This document shows positions 8,560-17,315 of a stretch of 54,256 bases of DNA, one piece after another; the stretch's first letter is position 1; every line of letters starts with the position of its first letter. Source of the stretch: Oligoflexia bacterium (GTDB lineage: Bacteria; Bdellovibrionota_C; UBA2361; JBGSMV01); assembly GCA_019694515.1 (NCBI GenBank), contig JAIBBU010000021.1, positions 1 to 54,256 of the forward strand, in the 5' to 3' direction. The notes under the pieces are model-generated. The model did no database searches. It was not told the origin of the DNA and saw nothing but the letters and a program-made list of their open reading frames with translations. A program made the position numbers and the translations under genes.

Positions 8560-11130
8560 CTACTTAGCCAGCCTTACGGCAAAGCTCTTAATCTGTTGAG
8601 GGTTCACCCGCCCATCCAGGGTGCCGGAGCTGACCTCGGCCTTGCCTGTGCTGGTTTCAATATGGGTAACGAGCTTAGCCTCCGTTACCTTAGCGCCGGC
8701 AAATTTTGCGGTAAAGTTCTGCGGGTTCTTTTGTTGATTCCAGACCCGCAAAACTAAATCTCCGTCTACCCCAGATTCCGCCGGCTTAAGTGCCCAGACT
8801 AAGATGTCGGGGTTGGAGAGCTGCATAAAGGAGTAGGACTTCTCCGGGAGCGATCCCTCACCGGAGATCTCCCCTGCCAGCAGCGGGTTCTGATGTTCGA
8901 GTGCAAATTGCATCGCCGCCCGTTGATTAAAAGCTCCCTGCCTAGTCCGAAGCGCAAAATTATTTTCAAAATGATCTAGGCCCCCTTGATCCTTCAATCC
9001 TAGATACGGTCCAAGCACCCGCCCTCCGGCCAAGATCTTAAGCTGCGGCGTTTTCGTATCCACCTCACCGATCGAGCTGTTCCCTATCTGCATAAAATAA
9101 GCATCCGCATTCGAAAGGGTCACCGCCCGCCCATTCCCCTCCGAGATGTCTGCAAAGTGATTAATCGTCAGCCAGTCCAGCCGTGCATTGCGGGTCGCAA
9201 ACCTTCCCCCGGCATTAATCAGTTTATAAGGAAAAACCGCGCCGACTTCCTCACTGACGACTGTCGGAGATTTCAAATTGAAACCGAAGTCCCAGCTCTG
9301 CGTAGCCTCAAAGTTTTGCTCGATCGTGTCTTGGATATCGATTCGATCGAGGGCTGAGAAGAGGGTCACGGTACTGCCGTGTTTTAGCGGTGATTGGGCT
9401 TTAATCCGCAGGGTCGCCGACACCGGCCCCGGATTTTCAACGCTGAGCGCAGCCTGATCGGAACCGCCCAGATCGTTAAGAGTCCGGCCCCCGATCTGTG
9501 CGCCGAACTCCGACTTGAGCTGCTTATCGTACAACCCATCAATCGCTCCGTTGGCAGCGAACTTGACCCTATAGCGGCTGCTTTCAAAGACGCGATCGCT
9601 GAAAGTTGCGGCGGCTTTCAAGCTGCTGGGATTTTCTGATGGCCTAATCTCAAAGACTTTGTATCCGACGGAGGGGATTTTTGAAGCGAGCACACGGATA
9701 AAAGAAGCGCCGTCATTAGCATAGCGCTGCGAGGGCATCTCTTTGGCAGTCGAGAGATCGATCACCGAGACCGGCCGATTGGAGCTGTACGGCAGATCCG
9801 CGAAATCGGTACGCTCCCATGAAAGCGGATTAAAAACGAAGAAACGGGGATACTCGCCTTTACCACCAATTGCCATGGTTAGCCCCGCGAGTGCGGCTTT
9901 TAAGTAGCGATCGACATAAGAGTTGATAATTGCGCCCGTCTTTTTCTGCCACGCGATTCGAAACTCAGGAGGCAAAGGCCCATTTCCAATCCAGTCATGT
10001 TCGAAAAACAATCCAAGATTATACATCGCCAATTCATGTTCGGCCCTGTCTTGCGAGAGGAGTGAGGGCGCATGAGTTTTTAGAATCGCGGCCAGCGCCT
10101 CGGCGCTCCGCAATTTCTCAATGGAACGCTTGACTGAACCGGAGAGCTCCGAGATCGAGGCATTCGCCAGCTCCCACTCGTTGCCGAAACTCTCGCCTAC
10201 CGAGGGCAATTTCTTGCCATACGCTTTTTCAAAGGCCTCAAAGAAATCTATACCGTTCGATGTGGTTACCTGCACTCCCTGACTGGCAAACTGGACCGAG
10301 AGCCCCTCTGTGCCGGCGATCGGATTGTTGAGGGTTTCCAAGGTATCCCAGCCCATCCCGAAAATCCCCACTAAATCATAGGGAAAACGCTGCCTGAATT
10401 CAGGCGCGCCAGCGACAAACGAAATTGCCCCGCGCGGGGTCGCGGCTTCGGCGTAGCTGCCGAGAGCATGCTGACTGTATAGCGAGTACCATTTCATCAG
10501 CACCCGGCTGCCATCGGGGCCCGTCATCCAGTAAATTTCATGCTCGCGATTGGCAAGCTGCTCGAGCGGGAGCCCCGTAAACAATCCGTTAACTCCATGC
10601 CAGGCATATTTCACACCGCTTCCGGCCCACAGCGATCCGATACCGTAGGGCAGTGTGTGATTTTCAGCCGCGGTCGCAATCGGAAATCTAAGATTATAGC
10701 GCCGCTCCAGGTCGCCGGCGTACAGCATGCTGCGAATCACCGCTTCAACCGGCATGCCGCCGGTGCCCAGCACCAATGGATTAATCGGCACACCGATATG
10801 TCCGTCTTTGACTCGGTTAATTAACCGCTCGAATTCGGGTTGAGATTTATTGTGCTCGTACTCCCAGAGCCACAAGGTTCCATCCGTGTTGAAGCGCGCC
10901 TGCTGATTGGTCGGAAGAGCCGCGGTTTGATCTGCCAGGGCGAGGTGCGCATCGAGCATCCGGATAAATGCCGCGCGATAGCCTGGCTCATCCGAGGTCC
11001 AGATGTAGTCGGTGTGATCGCTGGGTGCGACATAAACTTTCAATTTCGGATTCTCGGCTAGACTGGAAGAAAGGGCGAAAAAGATTGTGCTTACTAGAGC
11101 TAGAACGGAAACTGCTCCGGTCGATTTCAT
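8560..11130 (-). CDS. Secreted GH38-like glycoside hydrolase (alpha-mannosidase family)
   Basis: The precursor has an N-terminal signal peptide (VSVLALVSTIFFALSSSLA). Its start resembles the GH38 catalytic domain: YVAPSDHTDYIWTSDEPGYR carries the family's first metal-site His/Asp pair, and TLWLWEYEHNKSQPEFERL follows. GH38 enzymes remove alpha-mannose using zinc and an Asp nucleophile. Where DxFGH normally sits, this protein reads AAENHTLPYGIGSLW, so the usual nucleophile seems replaced by Glu or Asn. Residues after about 430 form the beta-rich part seen in the family. The longest frame begins TTG at 11142, but ATG at 11130 has GGAGA six bases upstream and is preferred. It is exported and probably acts on external glycans; activity and linkage are uncertain. 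Confidence 0.75.
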   Translation of the reverse strand: MKSTGAVSVLALVSTIFFALSSSLAENPKLKVYVAPSDHTDYIWTSDEPGYRAAFIRMLDAHLALADQTAALPTNQQARFNTDGTLWLWEYEHNKSQPEFERLINRVKDGHIGVPINPLVLGTGGMPVEAVIRSMLYAGDLERRYNLRFPIATAAENHTLPYGIGSLWAGSGVKYAWHGVNGLFTGLPLEQLANREHEIYWMTGPDGSRVLMKWYSLYSQHALGSYAEAATPRGAISFVAGAPEFRQRFPYDLVGIFGMGWDTLETLNNPIAGTEGLSVQFASQGVQVTTSNGIDFFEAFEKAYGKKLPSVGESFGNEWELANASISELSGSVKRSIEKLRSAEALAAILKTHAPSLLSQDRAEHELAMYNLGLFFEHDWIGNGPLPPEFRIAWQKKTGAIINSYVDRYLKAALAGLTMAIGGKGEYPRFFVFNPLSWERTDFADLPYSSNRPVSVIDLSTAKEMPSQRYANDGASFIRVLASKIPSVGYKVFEIRPSENPSSLKAAATFSDRVFESSRYRVKFAANGAIDGLYDKQLKSEFGAQIGGRTLNDLGGSDQAALSVENPGPVSATLRIKAQSPLKHGSTVTLFSALDRIDIQDTIEQNFEATQSWDFGFNLKSPTVVSEEVGAVFPYKLINAGGRFATRNARLDWLTINHFADISEGNGRAVTLSNADAYFMQIGNSSIGEVDTKTPQLKILAGGRVLGPYLGLKDQGGLDHFENNFALRTRQGAFNQRAAMQFALEHQNPLLAGEISGEGSLPEKSYSFMQLSNPDILVWALKPAESGVDGDLVLRVWNQQKNPQNFTAKFAGAKVTEAKLVTHIETSTGKAEVSSGTLDGRVNPQQIKSFAVRLAK

Positions 11131-11176
11131 GAATATCTCCAAAGGGGCATTCAGGATCGCCGGGGGCTAGATAGGT

Positions 11177-11213
11177 GTCAAGCCAATCAAGTGTTTAGCT
11201 TGATTGGCTTGAC
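11177..11213 (-). terminator. 15-bp perfect inverted repeat between two minus-strand genes
   Basis: GTCAAGCCAATCAAG is followed by a 7-nt loop and its exact complement. It lies downstream of the 11242-12207 gene and upstream of the GH38-like gene, both on the minus strand. No T-run follows on either side, so it could be a terminator helped by Rho, an mRNA-end stabiliser or a bidirectional operator. Confidence 0.55.
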
Positions 11214-11241
11214 GGGGTGGGGTGGGCAAAACTATTAGCGG

Positions 11242-12207
11242 CTAAGGACAGGGAATCTCTTCTCCTGCCTCATTGGTGCAGATGTATTGAGCCGGCACCG
11301 GAAGCGGCGCGCGGCAGGTCTTGGGATAAAGAGCGCATAAATCTATTTCCTTCACGGGGCCAATGCTTGGGCACGCTATCTTGTGGCCAAGAGCATCGCG
11401 GCAACCGATATCAACAGGACCCGGAAGATAGTCACAAGAAGCTGGGTCGGCGACGCAGGGGTCAATTGGTTCTTCCACTAGCGGAGTCGGATCAATCTCC
11501 AGAGGCAAACCTCCCGGCGATGGTGTAATTCGGGGATCTTCACCGAACGGCGTAGGAGGCCCTTCATAAACAGGGGTGGGCCTAACCGGAGAAGGTGGGA
11601 CCGGCGGATGATCGCATGCAGCGGGGTTAAGGATGCACGTATCATCCACCGGTTGTGGGTCAACAATGGGTGGGTTCTCGATTGCCGGACGGCAATCTTG
11701 AGCTTTTTCACAAATAAACGTTTCCTGTCGGAGTCCGTCTAGTGAAAGTCGTTGGGCATTTGCCAGCAGCTTCGCAGCGCGCTGCTTAAAGGCTTTGAGT
11801 TTGCCCTTGATCTTGGCAGCGGCAGCGTGGGGTGCATAACGGCTGGCTGCGCTAACTTTGTGTGCAAATTGCTTGGCGCTGATCTTAGCGCGGCGGCTTA
11901 ACGTATCCGCTGCTTGGCTGGCAATGGCTGCATTCTCATGCGCGGCGTTACATTGCTCGATCTGAATCTCACATTGCTTCGGATCAACGAAGCCCCCGCC
12001 GCAGGAGTTCCATAGCAAGCAGCAGGAATCGGCTACATCCGAAGCTTGAAAGCCCTGGGTAACCTGACAAAACTTAGAGGCGCTGACCGACAGCTGCACC
12101 GCTTCGAGTCGGTACAATTTCTTAAGCTGATCGCCCTGGGCATGAAGCGGATACAGGCTTGCGAAGCCGAATCCCACCACCGCAGCGCAAATCAAACGTG
12201 TCGTCAT
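11242..12207 (-). CDS. Secreted proline-rich, Cys-containing protein, unknown
   Basis: I do not recognise this family. The 321-residue product has a short signal peptide ending near LYPLHAQG. A helical Ala/Lys-rich section (residues 80-160, with repeated AAKIKGKLKAF-type patterns) follows. From about residue 175 there is a long proline-rich section (PPVPPSPVRPTPVYEGPPTP) with regularly placed Cys motifs of the form DxCxxxPxxCD: DTCILNPAACD, DPCVADPASCD and DLCALYPKTC. These three short repeats look like a small disulfide module used three times. AGAGG lies six bases before the ATG, a good ribosome binding site. The gene is divergent from the large secreted protein at 12600 and may be co-regulated with it through the palindromes between them. 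Confidence 0.75.
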   Translation of the reverse strand: MTTRLICAAVVGFGFASLYPLHAQGDQLKKLYRLEAVQLSVSASKFCQVTQGFQASDVADSCCLLWNSCGGGFVDPKQCEIQIEQCNAAHENAAIASQAADTLSRRAKISAKQFAHKVSAASRYAPHAAAAKIKGKLKAFKQRAAKLLANAQRLSLDGLRQETFICEKAQDCRPAIENPPIVDPQPVDDTCILNPAACDHPPVPPSPVRPTPVYEGPPTPFGEDPRITPSPGGLPLEIDPTPLVEEPIDPCVADPASCDYLPGPVDIGCRDALGHKIACPSIGPVKEIDLCALYPKTCRAPLPVPAQYICTNEAGEEIPCP

Positions 12208-12234
12208 GTAATACCTCTAAAAAACCTAAAATAA

Positions 12235-12271
12235 CCCCGGGGTGGTCACGCTTACGCGTAAGTCCCGGGGG
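12235..12271 (-). promoter_or_regulatory. Nested palindromes in the leader of the 12207 gene
   Basis: CCCCGGGG, a 12-bp perfect palindrome CTTACGCGTAAG (12251-12262) and CCCGGGGG follow one another within 37 bases. Transcribed from the divergent region, they would form a very stable GC stem just ahead of the ribosome binding site. This may be a regulatory leader or a protein-binding site; the sequence cannot tell which. Confidence 0.4.
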
Positions 12272-12306
12272 CCTTGAAACTCGCAGTAAATCAAGACCCA
12301 GGATAC

Positions 12307-12327
12307 GTTTGCAAAATTCTTGCAAAC
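12307..12327. promoter_or_regulatory. Palindrome GTTTGCAA-N5-TTGCAAAC in divergent region
   Basis: Perfect 8-bp arms flank a 5-base centre. It also contains TTGCA twice at 11-bp spacing, like the motif before both pilus sets, and does so on both strands. It sits between the divergent secreted-protein genes at 12207 and 12600, so it is a candidate shared operator or promoter. The remainder of 12328-12599 shows nothing recognisable. Confidence 0.45.
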
Positions 12328-12599
12328 TTTAGACCGACGTTTTAAACGCTTCGTTACCATTCCGGTTACCAATTCAATTTACTGATTTTTCTAGCAATTT
12401 TCCCTAATGTCGCTAGGAAATTGGCTTAAAACCCGGATTAATGGCCGTTATACGAGGGGCGTCCATACTCCGGAGCAAGTCCTCCTTCAGACTGCCCAGG
12501 TAATAAGGTGACCTCGCGCCATGAACTTCTGAGGCACCGTGGCATATGGATTGCTTTTATTTGCTGTCAATAGACTACCATTTGAATTTATTAGGTTTT

Positions 12600-15500
12600 A
12601 TGCATCGTCAAAAGTGGGTTGGGATTTCGAATTGGCTGACCATCACAATGGTTATAGGGGCATTGCTATTTTCAGTCCCCGCTTACGGGATCAAACCGGT
12701 CATCATTAAGGGCGATCCGATTACTGACAATCTAGATGACCCCGGTTCTCAGACCATGCCAACCCCCGTGCCGACGGTGGTTCCGACTGTTAGTTACACT
12801 TCCCTCTTTGCCCGTGACCCGGGGGCGCTGACCGGCGAACAGTTCGAGCCAGGCATGCCGCCAGCGGTGAATGTTGCCGCCCTCTATAAAGACAATCTCA
12901 AGATCGACAACGTTTATTCCCGCGCCTCAATCAATAATGTCACCATCGACATGACTCCCAAGAACGACACGGTCGTCGGGTCATATCTCTGTAGGACGCG
13001 CACGGGCCGGATGAAAGATCTCGTGAGTTCGATGCCGCGCGGCACCGCCAGCCTCACCACCTGTCAGGACCGCTCTGCCAATGCAACCACCTCCGATTTT
13101 GTAGCGAATTTTTCCTTTAAACCCGGTGCGAGCTCACCCGTCACCTTATTTAGCGATCAACGCGGCCTTGGAGTTATTAGCAGCGCCAGTGCTGCGGGAG
13201 TTCCAGCCTTAGGTACCACTGTTTGTAGCCCGCCGCCCCTCGCCTGCGTATACACGCCTGACAAAAAAATAATCGATGTCGCAGTACTTTATACCCCGGA
13301 AACTGTCGCCGCCGAATCAAACCTGCTGCCTGCCCAGCGTGATGCAGCCGTGGTTGCAGAGATCGTAAATGAAATAGCCGATGTAAATCAGGCCTTCTGT
13401 AACAGCAACATTAGCGCCTGGATGCGGCTTGTTCATGTCAGCAAAACTGAGTCACAGGTTGTAAATGGCGCATCCCTCGATTTTCAACATCTGCTGCCTG
13501 AGTTTGCGACGATCAGCGCTAATCCAGGAGAACCCGGCCTATTTGATGAAATCGCTGGAATTAGCGCCGAGACGGGCTCTGATCTGCAATTTCTGTATGT
13601 GGCTGACAACGCGCAAACCAGCAATAGCTGCGGACTTACTACCGGAAGATCAGCCGCAGGCGTGATGAATTCAGGAAAATCGTTTGCCGTCATGAATCAA
13701 CGCTGCATCGGAAGGTTTAATGCGGCGGAGCTAAGTGGCCATCTACTCGGACTGGACCATAGTCTTGATACTACTGTAACTCCTAACGTGCCTGAGGCCG
13801 ATCAGGACACCGGCCCGAGCGCGATGAATGCAAGCGCCCGCGGCTATCGGGGACGTGATACCGCCCGAATTCTCGAGAACGATGGCAAATATGGGACGAT
13901 CATGACCAGCGCAAGCGGTGTAACGATCTTGCCGGTCTACTCCACCACCGATGTGACAGTCAGCGCACGCTGCTCAGGGATAAAATTAGGGACTAGTGGC
14001 ATCGCCGATTCTGCCGCCGCCCTTAACTCGCTTGCGGTTACCGTTGACCGAAGCGGCACACAATCCGCCGCCACCGGCACCATTAGCGCTGCAGGAAAAT
14101 ATAAATCGGCAAAATATCGCGACTTCTACTTCGTGGACTTAAACTGTCAGGGTACCGATTGCATTGATACCAATGCGGAGCTATTGGCTTGCTATAATAC
14201 CACGGCAGCCTGTGCCTATCGAACCTTCAAGACCGTCGGAGCTGCAATTAGCGCTTCGATATTTGTGCCGGGGCGCTTTCTAGATGCCAACAAGAATCGG
14301 TGGATCTACGAGTCTCCGAATAGACTCCAGCCCTCGCTTTATGCTCCTCCTAATATTCACTACCTACAGGATGGCCCCGCCGACATCGGAGATCTAGTGA
14401 TGGTTGCCCCGGGTATTTACCACGAGCGGATCGGTATCCGTGAATCGAATGTCACAGTGCGCAGTATCGCGGGACCGGGAGCCACCACCATCGATGCTCG
14501 CCATGACCCACTGAACGGCAATCGCCCTGCTAAGCGCAGCTCATTCTCCGGAATACCGGTGATCCAGCTTTGGGGGCTTAGAAATTCGACGATTGAGTCC
14601 GCCACCCAGGTGCCCTCCAATGTTTCGCTTGATCAAATGAAGGTCTATCACCCCACAATCGAGGGCTTCACAATCACGGGCGGCTATGGCCGCAACTATG
14701 CCGGTGGAATCGCCTGCTTCGGAGAAGCAGCGCCGAAAATTATAGGCAACATTATAATCGATAACAGCTCACACTCCGGCTTCGGCGGCGGAGTGAGTTT
14801 AATGGGCTGCGGCGGCGAGCTGTCGGGAAATGTGATTGCCCGCAACAAGATCGACGGTCAATGCCACGGCCTCGATAATTTGCCCGGCGCTATCAGTAAC
14901 CCGCGCAATCTAAATGATTGGTGTAACGTGTTCGTAGGACGGGACAACGATCCAACGACGCTTGAGGCTTATGCGCAGCGCGACTTAAACGGGAATGGCA
15001 TTTTCGATGCTAGCGAGGGCATGGTCGCCGTCAGCAATACCATGTCGCCACAAAACTTTGCAGACTGGGAATTTTCATTCGTCGGAAAAGAATTCGCTCC
15101 GGTTGTAGGAGTAGCTCCCAATTCGACATCAACGGTGCCACAATTCAGATTGTATAAACCAGCTCAGCATATGGTCGGAGGAGCAGGCGTATACATCTCC
15201 AACATTTGCCCCTGGAGAAAGAAAGCCGAGTGGCGAGACGCGCTTGAAAATATCTGCGCCGACAGTTCGGTCACGGGCGAGCTAGTTGTCAGCAATAACC
15301 TGATTTACGACAACGAAATTAAGAACAACGTCAACCAGCCCTATTTTGATTACGAAAATATCTCTAGGTCCCTTGATAGCGGCGAGATCATGTATCAAGG
15401 CACCATCAAAACGAACGGAGTTGTTGACCTCGCCAACAATGCCCCAGCGGGAGCAGGAATCCTGGTTGATGGTTTAATGAACCGGGATCTTTTCTCAAGC

Positions 15501-16148
15501 GGTGATGGTTACAGCAGCGCCGATGATTCTGCGCCGACAGCGCCCGGCGGGAATAGCTTGGTTGTTAAGCTCGTCAACAACACCCTTACCAATAATCGCT
15601 ATAACGGAGCCGCCTCCAATGTGAGCGGCGCCGGGTTAGCCTGCCGCAGCTTATCTGGAGTGCAGCTGCGCGTGGTTAACACCATCGCGACAGGCAACTA
15701 TGCTGGGGCAATAACGAATGCCGCACAAAACGTGAGCTGCAACTATGTCACATCCTCACCCAGCAGCCTGGTGATCGGAGACGGGAGCGCAAATACTTCC
15801 GCTGCTGAGATTTTTGCGACTGACCCAACCGTGCAGCCCAGACCGGCCGCGGCTGTGGCAGCACTCGATCCTTACGCGTTCGCCCAAAATAATTTCGGGT
15901 TGCTGCCGGTTACAGCTGCTGCCTGCAATAACGGTCTAAAGGCCAGCAGGGTTGTGGACCAAGGTCTCTGCGAAGTGGTGGTCGCGGGGAACTCGATCTC
16001 CACACCGATTGATGATATCGCTGGCAGATCTGAGTACTCTTACACCTACACCAATGAGAATACCTTCAACTGTGAAAACGTGGGCAGAGAGCGCAAAGAC
16101 ATCGGCGCGCTGGAATATCTCGCGAATACCGGCTGTTCGAATGGTTAA
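12600..16148 (+). CDS. Giant secreted protein: degenerate reprolysin domain plus parallel beta-helix
   Basis: An ATG at 12546 opens the longest frame. The ATG at 12600 gives a proper signal peptide (HRQKWVGISNWLTITMVIGALLF, cleavage near VPAYG) and is preferred, giving 1,182 residues. Residues of about 220-460 resemble M12B/reprolysin-type metalloproteases: VAVLYTPETVAA, a histidine segment, then GYRGR and GTIMTSAS. The zinc motif reads ELSGHLLGLDH instead of HExGHxxGxxH, so the first His and the catalytic Glu are gone. From about residue 590, repeated short strands (VTVRSIAG, IEGFTITGG, PKIIGNIIIDN, GGELSGNVIARN) with YAGGIACFG form a right-handed parallel beta-helix. I infer an inactive protease fold used for binding, on a secreted adhesin or shell protein. 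Confidence 0.85.
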   Translation: MHRQKWVGISNWLTITMVIGALLFSVPAYGIKPVIIKGDPITDNLDDPGSQTMPTPVPTVVPTVSYTSLFARDPGALTGEQFEPGMPPAVNVAALYKDNLKIDNVYSRASINNVTIDMTPKNDTVVGSYLCRTRTGRMKDLVSSMPRGTASLTTCQDRSANATTSDFVANFSFKPGASSPVTLFSDQRGLGVISSASAAGVPALGTTVCSPPPLACVYTPDKKIIDVAVLYTPETVAAESNLLPAQRDAAVVAEIVNEIADVNQAFCNSNISAWMRLVHVSKTESQVVNGASLDFQHLLPEFATISANPGEPGLFDEIAGISAETGSDLQFLYVADNAQTSNSCGLTTGRSAAGVMNSGKSFAVMNQRCIGRFNAAELSGHLLGLDHSLDTTVTPNVPEADQDTGPSAMNASARGYRGRDTARILENDGKYGTIMTSASGVTILPVYSTTDVTVSARCSGIKLGTSGIADSAAALNSLAVTVDRSGTQSAATGTISAAGKYKSAKYRDFYFVDLNCQGTDCIDTNAELLACYNTTAACAYRTFKTVGAAISASIFVPGRFLDANKNRWIYESPNRLQPSLYAPPNIHYLQDGPADIGDLVMVAPGIYHERIGIRESNVTVRSIAGPGATTIDARHDPLNGNRPAKRSSFSGIPVIQLWGLRNSTIESATQVPSNVSLDQMKVYHPTIEGFTITGGYGRNYAGGIACFGEAAPKIIGNIIIDNSSHSGFGGGVSLMGCGGELSGNVIARNKIDGQCHGLDNLPGAISNPRNLNDWCNVFVGRDNDPTTLEAYAQRDLNGNGIFDASEGMVAVSNTMSPQNFADWEFSFVGKEFAPVVGVAPNSTSTVPQFRLYKPAQHMVGGAGVYISNICPWRKKAEWRDALENICADSSVTGELVVSNNLIYDNEIKNNVNQPYFDYENISRSLDSGEIMYQGTIKTNGVVDLANNAPAGAGILVDGLMNRDLFSSGDGYSSADDSAPTAPGGNSLVVKLVNNTLTNNRYNGAASNVSGAGLACRSLSGVQLRVVNTIATGNYAGAITNAAQNVSCNYVTSSPSSLVIGDGSANTSAAEIFATDPTVQPRPAAAVAALDPYAFAQNNFGLLPVTAAACNNGLKASRVVDQGLCEVVVAGNSISTPIDDIAGRSEYSYTYTNENTFNCENVGRERKDIGALEYLANTGCSNG

Positions 16149-16238
16149 AGCAAGAATTACGCGGTTCGCAATGACTGCACGCTTCGTTCGTTGCTCGGCT
16201 CATTGCTGCAGGAGTGACGCAATTCGAGGACAAATTTT

Positions 16239-16557
16239 CTGTCAGTGCGAGGAGCCCGCTCGGGGGAGACGAAGCAATCCCTAACGCTATGGCACTCGTT
16301 ACTTTACCCAGCTTTGATTGGAGAAGCCTCCCTCGCCCACTGCCTCGGGGTATCTGCACTCCCAGGCAAAACCCTTACTTTAAGTCGTAATGGTCTCTGG
16401 ACTCAAGAAGTTAGGAGAATTTTCCGCAGATTTTTCGGCCAATAACCGTAGTCCTAATGCTCGCAAAAAACCTTTACGACTACCTAGAGACAAAGCCTAC
16501 ATCGATTGAATGTTAGGGGTTGCTTCACCCTCGCCAAGCTCGGGTTCGCAATGACAG
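16239..16557. mobile_element. MITE copy 1 (about 319 bp)
   Basis: The left end is CTGTCAGTGCGAGG and ends in GAAGCAATCCCTAAC. The right end, read inverted, is CTGTCATTGCGAAC and ends in GAAGCAACCCCTAAC. Inside, 16376-16500 is homologous to 16687-16812 of copy 2 (both hold AAGTCGTAATGGTCTCTGG and TAGGAGAATTTT). No coding capacity is seen, so it needs a transposase elsewhere. About 90 extra bases at 16286-16375 are not in copy 2. Confidence 0.75.
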
Positions 16558-16656
16558 AACTATCGTCCTCGAAAGATGTAACATCCACAATTGTAGGAGC
16601 CATTCGAGGACAGAATTCCTGCTCTGTTGATGAAGTTCCTGCAAGGATGATTTGAT

Positions 16657-16856
16657 CTGTCATTGCGAGCGAAGCGAAGCAAACCCTAACTTTAAGTCGT
16701 AATGGTCTCTGGATTAAAAAAGATAGGAGAATTTTCTGCAGATTTTCCAACGAATAGCCGTAGTCTTAACGCTCGTAAAAGACTTTACGATTATCTTGAG
16801 ACAAAGACTCCTTCGACATAATGTGAGGGATTGCTTCGCTTCGCTCGCAATGACAG
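16657..16856. mobile_element. MITE copy 2 (200 bp, near-perfect 34-bp terminal repeats)
   Basis: The 34-bp left end starts CTGTCATTGCGAGCGAAGCG and ends AAACCCTAAC. The right end is its inverse, with ATCCCTCAC in place of AACCCTAAC; two bases differ. No target-site duplication was clear. It carries no protein. The interior matches copy 1 in direct orientation and copy 3 in inverted orientation. The 100 bases between copies 1 and 2 hold the flank motif (TCCTCGAA, GTAACATCC; then TTCGAGGAC). Confidence 0.85.
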
Positions 16857-16988
16857 AAAATACGCAAATCGTAAAAGCGGCACTAGACCGCCGCAAAAAA
16901 GGCTGGGGCCATCAGCAATAACGATCGGGGTGAGAATACGGGGAGAGATCTGTCCCAGATGAAGTTCAGTGGATCAGAGCGATTCGCC

Positions 16989-17129
16989 CTACCCCGCTAA
17001 CTGTTGAACCACGGCGCTGATAAGTAGCGCATGCACTAAAGCAAAAATGATCATGCATAGCCATTCGATCTTTAGCCCTCGTCCAAGGCTTTCAAAATTC
17101 CCAACAGTATTGGCGATGACTTTGCGCAT
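16989..17129 (-). CDS. 46-residue single-helix membrane peptide, possibly pilin-related
   Basis: This is a short frame with a strong ribosome binding site: GGAGG seven bases before the ATG. The product has a mixed N-terminus (MRKVIANTVGNFESLGRGLK), then IEWLCMIIFALVHALLISAVV, a single hydrophobic helix. The Glu followed by an aromatic residue just before the helix recalls Flp pilins (G-x4-E-Y), and the gene sits among pilin genes. However, Glu is not at +5 from a Gly, so cleavage by the prepilin peptidase is doubtful. It could be a Flp-like minor subunit or a small membrane regulator. A 7-bp inverted repeat lies just upstream. Confidence 0.6.
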   Translation of the reverse strand: MRKVIANTVGNFESLGRGLKIEWLCMIIFALVHALLISAVVQQLAG

Positions 17130-17147
17130 AAATACCTCCGCTAAAGG

Positions 17148-17168
17148 GCGTTAACTCTGAATTAACGC
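17148..17168. promoter_or_regulatory. Inverted repeat GCGTTAA-N7-TTAACGC before the 46-residue gene
   Basis: The arms are perfect and centred about 29 bases upstream of the ATG at 17129. This position fits an operator or a leader hairpin. About 55 bases further, at 17224-17245, is GTTGTCTTTTTTTAGCAAAT, whose T-rich core also occurs near 8440 and 23750. Confidence 0.35.
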
Positions 17169-17315
17169 TTTGCCGGTATAGATTTAATCGGCTAAATAGA
17201 GATTTTGCTTTAGGTTTTAAAGTGTTGTCTTTTTTTAGCAAATTTCAATCAATTTAAAGGGTTCCGGACTGAAGAGACTACGAAATTTTCGTATTTTGGC
17301 GGAGGCTAGCTCGCG

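Noticed and set aside
17224..17245. T-rich motif GTTGTCTTTTTTT as a common promoter of four genes
   Set aside because: It is shared with 8440 and 23750, but here it points the wrong way for the nearest gene and lacks the TTGCAT half, so it was not called a promoter.
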